64,000 nucleotides of DNA from contig VWZP01010162.1 of the NCBI GenBank assembly GCA_013396995.1, positions 62,001-126,000 of the forward strand, given 5' to 3'. Of the stretch, positions 37,501 to 47,100 are shown one piece after another (position 1 is the first letter of the stretch; every line of letters starts with the position of its first letter). Position numbers and translations under genes: made by a program. The notes beneath the pieces are model-generated. The model was given only the letters and a program-made list of their open reading frames with translations, had not been told where the DNA came from and did no database searches. The DNA is from Dicaeum eximium (lineage: Eukaryota; Chordata; Aves; Passeriformes; Dicaeidae).

Positions 37501-39455
37501 CCTCCCACCAAAGTAGGTGACTTGTTGTCAAGGTGCAAGATGCTGTTTCCCACAGATGCACCATGACAAGAATAGAGTCATCAGTCTCATGCACTGCTAT
37601 GATTTATTTCACATGTGGTGAAGGACAGATCAGCAGAAAAACAGCATTGAATTCTACCAAAGGAAATGTCTACCTGTGTTACTGGACTGTGAGCTGCTGT
37701 TTTCTTCACTTGAGTAGGAAGAATCTGAATGCTGCTTCTCAGTACTCTGAGCCAAAACAGGCTTTACAGATGCCACTGCTTTTTCCTGTACAGGTAGTTG
37801 TTTCTCATGTATAGGCAAGGTTTCCTGTGAAGAAAGAGGTAATGTAACTTCTTCTGGCATCCTTACAGCTTCTGAAAAGGGAATTTAGAAAAAGTGTTAA
37901 CTACATTAGGAACCAGACAGAAACTAAATAATATAATAAATAATACTGGTTAATGCCAGTATTTTTGAAAATTAGGAGACACATAAGCATCACCAGGTTA
38001 TATTCTACCATCATGTGTAAACTCCAGCACTCTTACTGAAACTTGAAACTCTTACTTAAACTGTTATTACAAATTATAGAAAGTAGCAAATATATTCACT
38101 TTCGGTTATTTTAACCTAATCCTTTCTGATTTTCGAATTAGTGTGAAACTCTTTAGCATCTTAGAAAACTGAGAACACAGTACAAAATGTACAAGAGTAA
38201 CAGTTACCTGGAAGCAAAAGGCTTGCTGGTGCTAGGAACTGATTCCTGATCAGCAGATCCACAAGATCAGCAACTGTACAGTTTGTGGTTCCCCAGTCAT
38301 AAAGCAATTCACACGTGGGGCTCTTTCCCATTTGTACAAATGCCTCAAATCTCCTTAAAAGATACGTTAAGATCAATATTTAAAAAAAAGGAAAAAATTA
38401 CCTCAAGAAGCATGAAGGGAAAGAGATTAAAGGCAAATGACAAAAAAATCCACATTAAAAAAATAATCTGAATGCACAGCAAAACCCACAGATCTTCTGA
38501 AAAAAAAGCTGAAAAAACCTAAACAAATTCAAAATCATAGTAAAAGCATGCGAAAAACTATGGGAAATACACATATACATGGTTTCAGCTGTTTGTCTAG
38601 GATCCATAATATATTGGCACCTTGGACTAACAGAGAGGAGAACGTCAGCCAGAGACAGAGAGTAAGCCAAACCCAGATCAAATGGCAAAAATAATTGTTT
38701 TACATCCATTTAGCATTCACACTCCACCTTGCATATTTTGAGATGGGCATTAAGACTGGAAACCCAAGATGATATATAGAGCATCTAAAAATCTCAGTCT
38801 TTGAAACAGCTTCAACAAGGATTCAACAAGCCCTTCAAGCAATGAGGTGCTTATAAAATATCATGAGCATTACTTCTCAAGTAAACTTGTTAGTTTTAGG
38901 TCTCGGGCTCCCCGTATTTGTTGGTCATTTTCTTGGAAAGTGAATTAGAAGTTACAATACAGCAGTATCTTGGGCACAATAACATCAATGTCTACTAGTC
39001 CTGAGGGTACAGAAAGTTATGCAGCTAGCGCTGTAAAAATACCTATGTCTGTACTTCTAATTAATCCTAATTTCTTCACTCAATTTTCTGAGGCTTGCTT
39101 AAAAACCGAGCTGCAGTACAATTAGGAGAACAGTTACCTTGCATTCCCTAAGGAAACGGGACTGTAAGACTCAAGTGCCCACGAGCACACAAAGTGCAGC
39201 AGGTTACAGTAACGCAATGGAAAAGGGGATTAACAAGGTATTTATGCTGAACGGGCAATGCACGAGTTTACGTGACGGGACTTTCATGTAGGACCTTATG
39301 TGCACTTGGCTGTATCTGCTTTCACCGGATGGGTTGGTTATATCCACCGCAAGTTTCTTCCACCCTTCCTGCGGGTCGAGGAGCTCTGCCAGCCGCCTCA
39401 CGAGCCCGTAGCTCAGGCAGCGGACGTGCGTGGAATCCGTCACGGGCTCGCCCAT
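28544..39455 (-). CDS. IRAK4: IRAK4 serine/threonine kinase, whole gene span (11 coding exons, 464 aa)
   Basis: IRAK4 is recruited by MyD88 through its death domain to form the Myddosome beneath Toll-like and IL-1 receptors; it phosphorylates IRAK1 and drives NF-kB signalling. Minus-strand exons, in order: 39455-39295, 38353-38208, 37871-37674, 36885-36725, 36059-35995, 35757-35643, 34574-34465, 31435-31252, 30456-30394, 28845-28687, 28576-28544. They join to 464 codons (human 460). The death domain spans about residues 1-104, then a Ser-rich linker, then the kinase from about 185: glycine loop GEGGFG 198-203, Lys218 in VAVKKL, helix-C Glu238, Tyr gatekeeper 267, HRD 314-316 and DFG 334-336. 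All catalytic residues are intact. In the activation loop, Thr347 and Thr350 match human Thr342 and Thr345, but human Ser346 is Glu351. The ATG has A at -3 and G at +4. Confidence 0.98.
28627..28657. repeat. CACACC-type simple repeat in IRAK4 intron 10
   Basis: C/A-rich run of ACACACCC units 30 nt from the exon 10 donor. Confidence 0.85.
28687..28845 (-). CDS. IRAK4: IRAK4 coding exon 10
   Basis: Codons 402-454: KDEIEDEEATIEDYVDEKM, then RRPDIKM in the C-lobe. Acceptor CTCGTAG; donor ATG|GTATGT. Confidence 0.97.
29878..29897. repeat. Perfect 20-bp palindrome in IRAK4 intron 9
   Basis: The arm AGTCTACTAA is followed directly by its reverse complement TTAGTAGACT. Pairing continues imperfectly outwards on both sides. 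Confidence 0.9.
30394..30456 (-). CDS. IRAK4: IRAK4 coding exon 9
   Basis: Codons 381-401: VLLEIITGLPPVDESREPQL, kinase C-lobe. Acceptor CTCCTAG; donor CTG|GTATGT. Confidence 0.96.
31252..31435 (-). CDS. IRAK4: IRAK4 coding exon 8
   Basis: Codons 319-380: SANILL, DFG at 334-336, the activation loop FTQTIMTERIVGTAAY and APE at 361-363. Donor GTA|GTAAGT. Confidence 0.98.
32228..32312. repeat. AT-rich low-complexity block with 26-bp palindrome
   Basis: Repeated TTAAT and TTTA units in IRAK4 intron 7. Positions 32250-32275 form a perfect palindrome centred on TTTTAAAA. Confidence 0.9.
33186..33208. repeat. GC-rich 9-bp hairpin in IRAK4 intron 7
   Basis: Arms TGCTCCCCA and TGGGGAGCA with a 5-nt loop, in an AT-rich neighbourhood. 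Confidence 0.75.
33845..34255 (+). mobile_element. CR1 LINE fragment in IRAK4 intron 7 (antisense to gene)
   Basis: Good match to the avian CR1 3' end: GACAAGAGGAAATGGCCTCA, TTAGGAAAAATTTCTTCACC, TATTTAAAAGACACGCAGAT, GGACTTGATGATCTTAAAGG, tail CAATTCTATGGTTCTA. The 3' end lies about 210 nt from IRAK4 exon 7. 5'-truncated. Confidence 0.95.
34465..34574 (-). CDS. IRAK4: IRAK4 coding exon 7
   Basis: Codons 283-318 plus two bases: DETPPIPWNMRCKIVQG and the catalytic loop HIHRDIK (Asp316). Donor AAAAG|GTAAAA. Confidence 0.97.
35643..35757 (-). CDS. IRAK4: IRAK4 coding exon 6
   Basis: Codons 244-282: CQHENLVELLGFSSDG and the hinge LVYEYMPSGSLLDRL with Tyr267 as gatekeeper. Donor CTG|GTAAGT. Confidence 0.98.
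35995..36059 (-). CDS. IRAK4: IRAK4 coding exon 5
   Basis: Codons 223-243 plus two bases: MVDVSVQELKQQFEQEINIM, helix C with Glu238. Donor GCAAA|GTGAGT. Too short to stand out as an open frame. Confidence 0.96.
36725..36885 (-). CDS. IRAK4: IRAK4 coding exon 4
   Basis: Codons 169-222: kinase N-lobe with glycine loop KLGEGGFGIVFKG and the ATP-binding Lys218 in VAVKKL. Donor GCT|GTGAGT. Confidence 0.97.
37446..37529. repeat. Tandem duplication (about 40-44 bp) in IRAK4 intron 3
   Basis: Two adjacent copies share TTAAATTTTCCCTC and AAAGTAGGTGACTTG. They differ by a CCACC-type insertion in copy two and a few substitutions. Confidence 0.85.
37674..37871 (-). CDS. IRAK4: IRAK4 coding exon 3
   Basis: Codons 103-168 plus one base, the linker between death domain and kinase. 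Poorly conserved, with a Ser/Glu-rich end (DSSYSSEENSSSQSSNT). Acceptor CCTTTTCAG; donor ACAG|GTAGAC. Confidence 0.93.
38208..38353 (-). CDS. IRAK4: IRAK4 coding exon 2
   Basis: Codons 54-102 plus one base, rest of the death domain (RRFEAFVQMGKSP, LLYDWGTTNCTVADLVDLLI). Donor CCAG|GTAACT. Confidence 0.97.
39295..39455 (-). CDS. IRAK4: IRAK4 coding exon 1
   Basis: Codons 1-53 plus two bases: start of the death domain (LLDPQEGWKKLAVDITNPSG). Aligns with human MNKPITPSTYVRC... from its first residue. The donor is AAG|GTCCTAC, a weak site. Confidence 0.93.
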
Positions 39456-39584
39456 GCTCCGCTCCTGTGGGACACAGGGTTACCCGTGCGCCCGGCGCGG
39501 CGCCACAGCCGCCCCCGCCCTCACGGCTCCCACAGCCGCCTCCGGCCCGGCGGGGCCGCCCCAGCCGCGCAGCTCCCGCCCACC

Positions 39585-39616
39585 NNNNNNNNNNNNNNNN
39601 NNNNNNNNNNNNNNNN
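39585..39616. other. Assembly gap (32 N)
   Basis: A run of N in the GC-rich promoter, on the IRAK4 side. The true length is unknown. Confidence 1.
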
Positions 39617-39763
39617 GCCGCGGGGCCCACCCGGAGTCCCCTCACGCCTCACCGTGGCTTCCCGGCCGCGGCGCCCTAGATGCCCCCGGCCCGCCCGCCC
39701 CGCTTCCCATCGGGCGGCCCCGGCGCGCCGCTTCCCCCTCCACCGCTAAAGCTTCCCCTTTAA

Positions 39764-39774
39764 GGGGGCGGGGC
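39764..39774. promoter_or_regulatory. GC box (SP/KLF site)
   Basis: GGGGGCGGGGC, 18 nt upstream of the CRE. Confidence 0.65.
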
Positions 39775-39791
39775 CCAGCCCCCGGTGCCGC

Positions 39792-39799
39792 TGACGTCA
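39792..39799. promoter_or_regulatory. Palindromic cAMP response element
   Basis: TGACGTCA, the full CREB/ATF consensus, within the shared promoter; reads the same on both strands. Confidence 0.75.
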
Positions 39800-39819
39800 C
39801 CGGGACGGTGAGGACAAAG

Positions 39820-39825
39820 CGGAAG
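39820..39825. promoter_or_regulatory. ETS-type site
   Basis: CGGAAG core 20 nt after the CRE. ETS (GABP-like) sites are common in bidirectional promoters. Confidence 0.5.
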
Positions 39826-40084
39826 CGCTCTCCCACCTGGCGCTCCCATAGGCGGCAGAAAGGGACCCCGCCCCCGGCACGACCCATGTCCGGCCGCGAG
39901 GAGGGGGGGCTCGTTGCCTCGTTGTCTTTCCCCCCGGCTCTGGGCAACTTGGTAACGCCCTTGGGCCCCCTTGGTGGGAGGAGGGCGAGGAGGGGCCGTG
40001 GTGCCGCCTGGCGGCGGTTCCTGGGATCGCGCGGGCCTGCCGCCTGTGTCTGTCTGTCCGTGCCTCGCTCCCTGCCTGTGTCCC

Positions 40085-40120
40085 TGCATCCATCCATGCA
40101 TCCATCCATCCATCCCTGCC
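40085..40120. repeat. CATC tetranucleotide microsatellite in PUS7L 5' region
   Basis: Imperfect CATC repeats (CATCCATCCATGCATCCATC and continuing) about 130 nt upstream of the PUS7L ATG. Confidence 0.9.
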
Positions 40121-40243
40121 TGCCTGCCAGTCTCCCTCCTGCCTTCCAGCAGCCTTTGTTGTAGCAGTTGATGCTATTCCGCCCCTCTCCCTTTTTCCTC
40201 TCCGCCCGCTGCAGGTGCGGCGGGAGCGGGGCAGGCCGCAGCC

Positions 40244-41129
40244 ATGCTGCCCTCCTTCACTTACGTGACCGAGCACACCGGCTTCCGCGGCACTATCAAA
40301 AACTCGCCGCGGGACTTCGTAGTGACAGAGCTCGAGGTGCCCCAACTCTTCCCCAGGGACACCCGAGCCGAATTGCTCCAGGAGACCAGCGAAGCGCCGC
40401 CGGCCCAGGGCAGCCCGTGTCGGCGGGAGCCCAAAAAGCGGAGGACGGAGCCCCCCGGCCCGAGCGCCCCCCGGTGCCCCCGGGATGCTGCGCCCGGCGG
40501 CCCAAGCCGGGCGGGAGGCGGCTGTGCCGCATCCCCTGGCAAAAGTGAGCGTGAGGGAGAGCCCGAGCTGCAGTCCGGCCTCGGGGAAGCCCCTGTGCTG
40601 GAGTCCTTACTCGGCAAGCCCGTGAGCGAACTGCTCTGCAAATTTGCCTGCGATCTGAAGGATGCGTGGCGCTTGGAAAACAACGCGGATGCCGGTACTA
40701 GGGAGTTCTCGCTAGGACTTAGGCTGGACAAGAAAATTCGGGCTGATCTACACAGTGCTGTTAGGCAGAAATTCCCCTTTCTAGTCACTGTTACAAAAGA
40801 CAATGAAATGATTGTAAAAGGAAATCCTGATTACAGAGAACTTTGTCAATTAGTGACTGAAAAGGAAACAAGTGGTTTCTTTAAATTTTTAGATGCAAAG
40901 TTAGAAAATTCTACATTTTCTTTTGAGCCTGATGGAAACAAAGAGCATAGAAAAGTTGTTCACCACTTTATCAATAGAAAATTTGGAAAGCTTTTAGAAA
41001 CAAAATCTTTTACCGTGACAGATGTCAATGATCAGCCAAATATGGCAATAATGGTACGGTTTCGAGAAAAACATTGCTCCAGAAAAAGGTGTGCTGGTGG
41101 TTTTCAGGAGAAACAAGATGTTTATACAG
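40244..41129 (+). CDS. PUS7L: PUS7L coding exon 1
   Basis: Codons 1-295 plus one base. The first 450 nt are CpG-rich; the rest is AT-rich and closely resembles human PUS7L (AVRQKFPFLVTVTKDNEMIV, FFKFLDAKLENSTF). Donor ATACAG|GTAAAT. Confidence 0.96.
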
Positions 41130-44100
41130 GTAAATACTACATTTTTAGTGAAGGTGGCAGGTATTATGTTGTTCTGTAGAAAAACTGAAACTCAGGATCA
41201 TTTTTATATGACACATAGGCCTGTGGAATAATTGTTTATGTTGAAATAAATCATTTTCCATGCAGTGCTGTTACATCCCTGGAGAATGAAATGGAGGAAT
41301 CAAGTTACTGCAGCTATTTGGTATAAACTGCTCACTGATAATGGTTACAGTTGTTTTGATTGTAGCCACTAACTAACTCTGTGGCATTCCCAGGGTGATA
41401 GCTTTCCCTTGAAAGTAATTGTGGGATTTTAGGAGGTGCATCTAGATACTGAACAAATTACTAAGGTCAAATTTGACTTATGGTCTCATTCTTCAAAACA
41501 GTTTCTGATACAGAGAATGTTTCTCACAATACATCCATGCATGTCTGTTGAATTGTGTTGCATTTTATGAGATACTCTTTTTAAAGGCATCAGGGTTTTT
41601 CGTTGGTCTGAGTTTTGTGTATCTTTTTTTTTTCCCTTCTGTGCTGTAAAAGTCCCATTTGATTTCATTTTGTGGGGTAGGAGGACAGTTTCTTTACAGT
41701 TTCCATGCTGTTATGAGGGGAAGAACCTGCCCATCTGTCATGGCAGAACACTGAAACATGACAAGTTCCTAATAATTCTGAGATGGTTGTTTCAGCTTTC
41801 ACCCTTCAGAAAGAAAACCTAGAAACACTAGAAGCAATCGGCTTGTTGGCAGCTGAACTTGATGTTCTTCCTTCAGACTTCAGCTACACTGGCATCAAAG
41901 ATAAGAAGGCTATTACTTTGCAGCCTATGGTTGTGAAGAAGGTGACTCCTGAGAGGTACTTGGAATCTGGGTACAAGCTGTTTAGCACCGAGATTTTGGT
42001 GTTAATAAGTATCAACATGGTATGATCTCTTGAAATGTTCTTACTGATGTGTCTTTCCCTTGCCTGTATAGAGCACAGTGGAAATGGCTTTAATCTTTTG
42101 TGACTTTAGGGAATATGCAACTTAGCACTCAAGTCAGTGGTAAAACTCCACTGCCTTGGACTCCACTCCAAACTGGACTGTAAGGCCAGTTGTCCAAGAG
42201 ATAATAGTAAAACTTTGCATTAGTGTTTAAATGATGAAGAAAAATAGGTAAATGCATCCACACAGCAAGAGAAATAAATATTTTTTTATAAATAAACAGT
42301 TTATGAATTTTTTAAAAAATTGTTTAGAATTCAAACTCTTATGCTGAAATTTTCCTTTGATTTTAATGACTCTTATTTACACATATGAACAAAGAAATTG
42401 AGTGGATATTTTAAAGGGTAAATATTTGAACTGTCAGCTGTGTTTCCAATTACAAGCATGTGCGAGCACACCCAGAGAATCAGTGCACTGAATTTGTTTG
42501 TGCTAAGGCTGACTGAGAAAGAGCAATTGTGTTTTGGAGTCTGCTAGAGCTCATTACCTTTTCTTTTCCTTTCTCTTTAATGAAAACAGGTTTTGAGGAG
42601 TGAAGAGTAAAAAAATGTCTAGTTTTTTTCAATTAAAAAATTAAAAATTCAGTGCAGTTACTGTGAGAAAGTTTGATGAATTGCTTCATTCCAGCAGCTG
42701 TCAATATCGTGAAAATGCCAATCATGCAAACATTTTAGAAGTATTCCTGGATTATAATTAAATTTTAAGACTTCTATCTCTGCATTTGATTTGCTTTTCT
42801 CATAATGATTGTTTTACATCCCATTTTATTTTTTGAAATGTTTTTAGTATCAGTGCAAAGCTGAAAAAGACCATTAGAAGTTGTATACCTTTAGTAGAGG
42901 ATGGTGCATAATTTCTCCCAATTATTTATTCAGGTTGAAGGAAATTGGAAACAAAATGGAAAAAAAGGGTATGAAGATATACAACATCCGTCCAGCATAC
43001 CAGCACCTCAGACTTGGTCAGCTGAAGGGCAATCACTTTGACATAGTTGTGAGAGATCTCCAACACCACACTCATGACTCCTCTGCAGATTTGAAGGAGA
43101 GAATATCTGAAGCAATGGAAAGTGTGGAGGTAAGAAAGACTCATGGTTGCTGATAATGAACAGAGTTTTAATTCTTTGCTGTTATAGAAAGTACTTTTAA
43201 GGAAAGGCCATGTAATAGCACAATAATGGTAATATTGCCTAAGTTTGGTGCTTTTTGCAGTTTTATCTCTTTCCTGCATTACTTAGGGAATCAGGAGTAA
43301 AATTGCCTTCCAAGAAGGGATTACAAGTGAATTGATTCCGTGTAACAGACAGAATCCCACAGAATCACAAGGTTGGAAGAGACCTTCAAGATCATCGAGT
43401 CCAGCCCAGCCCTAACACCTCAATTAAACCATGGCACCCAGTGCCACATCCAGTCTTTTTTTAAACACATCCAGGGATTGTGACTCCACCACCTCCCTGG
43501 GCGGGCCATTCAAGTACTTGATCACACTTTCTGTGAAAAACTTTTTCTTACTATCCAACCTGTATTTCCCTCAACGCAGCTTGACACTGTGTCCTCTGGT
43601 TCTGTCAGTGCTGCCTGGAGAAAGAGACCAACCCCACCTGACTCCAGCCACCTTTCAGGGAGTTGTAGAGAGTGATAAGGTCACCCCTGAGTCTCCTTTT
43701 CTCCAGGCTAAACACCCCCAGCTCCCTCAGTCGTTCCTCACAGGGTTTGTGTTCCAAGCCCCTCACCAGCCTCGTTGCCTCCTCTGGACGCGCTCAAGCG
43801 TCTCAATGTCCTTCCCAAACTGAGGGGCCAGAGCTGGACACAGCACTGTGTCCACTGTGTCCAGAGACCCCAGGGTGGTGCAGCAAACAACAAGGGGAAT
43901 TCAGTAACCAATGCGTATGGATATAAGAGCCATTGCTGCACAGAGCCAGGGCCAACCAAAGTGGTGGCTCTCACTGTGGCAGATGAAGGGGGAAACAAGG
44001 TACTTACACATCCATATAATGTGTATGTGATACGTGTATACACACACATATACTCAGTGCACATGACAGCTGGTTGCCTTTTTTGGTCATGTGAAGAACA

Positions 44101-47100
44101 TGCCTGGTTGGCTTGGATGAAGAACTTTAATGGTATGAACATATGTGGAACATCCATCTCTGAGAAACAAGATTCCCCTGAAATGCAGTGGATTTTAATT
44201 CTGCTTTCCTTAGTCCTGAAGGAAACTCTGATCATCAGACATTCTTAAACCACCAAGAAAAATAAAAGCAAATAATGGAAGGGAAAAAATATAGATATTT
44301 TTTACAGTTTTGATTTTCTTGCTCTATCTTTCAAAGTAATAACTACAATATAAATTGGTTTAAGAAGATTAATCCAGGAATAAAGTCTTGAATGAAAACT
44401 ACCCAGTGTGCAAAAGCAAAATACATTATATGTATTTTGGAAATTAATTTTATTATTGAGAAAAACATTCGGCTGGTACTATAATGCTTTCTTCACTCCA
44501 TCTAATTTGTTTTATTTTTCTGTTTGAAAAATGAACCAAAATTCCTATGACTGTGTGTGTCTTGTTTTATTAGATTTACCTTACTGGTCAGAAGATGAAT
44601 GACAAAACACGATACATATTAATCCAAAATATGCATTTTTCATCTTCTGTGAAAGTAAAATTGTGTCTGGGACTGATAGGTGTCCAAAGCAATATTATAA
44701 AATTTGAACCTAATAACCATTTGTAAAACAAATATATGTTTTGTGTTTGTCTACTCCATGTGTACTTCCTGTTTTCTAGAAAAGGGTGTTCTCCTTGGGT
44801 CACATGACTGATTTTACTTCTCACATGACCCAGAACTCATCAGGAGGTTTAAAATACCAATTAGCAGAAGTACTCACTTTTGACCTTTATATTCAAATAA
44901 TAACAGAAAATATCTCATGTGAAAAAGATTAGTGTTTTTAAGAAAAAATGTCCAGTGGTTACTGTTCATTCGCTGTGCTGCATTTGCTTGGGTAGAGATT
45001 CCATAATCTGACACATTTAAAAAGCTTAATTACTTTGACTTGACCTGTAGTTGTAATTATAATAATTAACTATATAGAAACAATTTTGTTTCATTTACCT
45101 GGGATCTATTAATAATGTGAAGACAATGGTAGAACTTGATTGTCTTTTTAGTGCCAAAATATTGTAATGAATTACGAGTTTTGCTTTTGTTTCACGTAAC
45201 TTCTGATACTGGTTTTATGCATTTCGGATGTAAGTATAGATGAATGTGTGTTGTCTGCCTGGTCTTATTAATCATACCCACTGCTTTCATGCATGTAACA
45301 TATTTATTCTTTCTCATTCTAGACAAAAGGTTTTGTGAATTACTATGGACCTCAGCGATTTGGACAAGGACAAATTGTTCAGACAGATCAAATAGGATTG
45401 GCTTTACTGAATGAAAAAATGGTATTTCCATTTTGTAATTTGAGTACTTACTGTCAAGAGAATTTCATATTAGTGTTGCAATATCTAACACTGGAGTTGA
45501 CCTTCTCAGTGAACAATTTCATTTGTGAGATAAATCCATCTGCGTGCTGGAAGCAATTGCTAGATCAGTTTCAATAACATAAGCATGAAGATATTCATAA
45601 CTGAAACTAAAACCTTTTTTAAACAGCAAGTGAAGCTTTAAATAGTTCTGGGGTAATAGTTCTGCCTATGATTGGAATGTGATAGGGGTTGTCATCATGC
45701 CACTTGGCAGGAAAGTGGTTGCATTCCATACAAGGTTTGAACACTGAAAAGAAGCAGTCTTCATACAGTGTTCATTCATGGTCCTGATCACCTCCAAACT
45801 GTAGCTTCTTTATCCTGCTGGGAGTCTGTTTACTTCTTAAAAATGTCACATAAGTTCATAAGAAAGCATTTGCTTTTTCAATACTGTAGTAATTTATCTG
45901 CTATATATAAGAGATTGCTGCTTTCCATTATTCCTTGACTACTTTCCCAAACTCTCAGTTCTGAGCTTATTAAGTAATAATTAATAAGATAAGAGTAACG
46001 TACTTTTCAGTATATGTGGTATCGTTTTTGGCACAGGTAAAAGACTAATCAGACAGTACAAAGTCAAAAGGATACTTGAGTATCCTTTTCTTCTAATCTT
46101 GTTTTGATTCTGAGCAATATCAGGAAAACTTATCTTTCAAATACAAGAATCAAGATTTAGGCAGCCCATGAAAGTTGCTGTTGATGTATCTGACATCAGA
46201 TAGCAGTTGGACCAGAGGAGTCCCTAAGGAGTAATGATTTAAATCCTTAGTCTTAACTTAGTTACTTAATTTAAAATAGGTAGGAATTACTGTTTATATT
46301 AAAAATATGCCAGTATGTGCTTGCACAGTCCAATACAGAGGAGGACAAGAGCCAGGTGTCACAGGTTGGTGGAAGTGCTAGCAAATTAAGCAGCTCCTCT
46401 AGTATTGCAAGTCGCAGAGATTACTGTAGTGTTTTCCTTGTCACAGTGTCATCTAACCTAATACAGATCAATATTAAAAAAAAAAAAAACACCAAAAAAA
46501 AAAAGCTTTCCCTCTGTATGAGACTGTGGAAAGTGTTCAGTCTAAATTTTGCATGAGGCATACAGGATGTAAGGAAGGAGCCTTCCTGTTCAGGATAGAA
46601 TGATGACAATATCGCATGGAGAAGTTTGAACTGGATGACCAAGAAAGTGACCTGATTGCTCACAGAGTTTTGAAAACTGTTTTACTTTTTCTGGGTGATG
46701 ACAACCTCCTTTTAATCTGAGAAGGGGCACAACATGTTGTTCTGTGGTTCATGGCATCTTCTGTGAAAGGGAGAATTTTACTTTGACACTGATTTAATTT
46801 TGAGAGCTTGCAGAATATGTTAAGACAGAATGGGATGCATGATTACCTGTTCAGCTGACAAATAGTCACATTTAACTGAAAAAAAATTGTACTTTTAAGG
46901 TGAAAGCTGTGAAATTATTTTTCACGCCCGAAGATACTGATGATCCTGTAAACAATGCAAAAAGATACTTTCTTCAAACTGGTATGTCCACTTAAATTGT
47001 CCATGTAATTATGCAGAGTTGATATTGTAAGGTAATAAATTGTTGTTGCACAGGGAGATAGGTTTTATTTTCCTACTGCTTTATGCCACTTATACTTCAT

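Larger units (their letters stand above)
39456..40243. promoter_or_regulatory. Shared head-to-head promoter of IRAK4 and PUS7L (CpG island)
   Basis: The two start codons lie 788 nt apart, pointing away from each other across a strongly GC- and CpG-rich interval. It contains a palindromic CRE (39792-39799), a GC box (39764-39774) and an ETS-type CGGAAG (39820-39825), with no TATA box. An N-run at 39585-39616 hides part of it. In human these genes are also head-to-head. Each 5' UTR lies in here, but start sites cannot be fixed. Confidence 0.85.

Noticed and set aside
39272..40164. Open frames up to 244 codons across the IRAK4/PUS7L promoter
   Set aside because: They run through the N gap and GC-rich repeats such as CATC units; no homology and opposite-strand frames are equally open.
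40261..40803. 180-codon minus-strand frame opposite PUS7L exon 1
   Set aside because: Shadow of a real, conserved coding exon in GC-rich sequence.
43738..44248. Frames of 157 and 165 codons on both strands
   Set aside because: They overlap the end of an antisense CR1 and run into intron sequence; no ATG start on the plus strand and no homology.
44773..44831. Apparent inverted repeat GGGTCACATGA ... CACATGACCC
   Set aside because: The arms are not true reverse complements; three central bases fail to pair.
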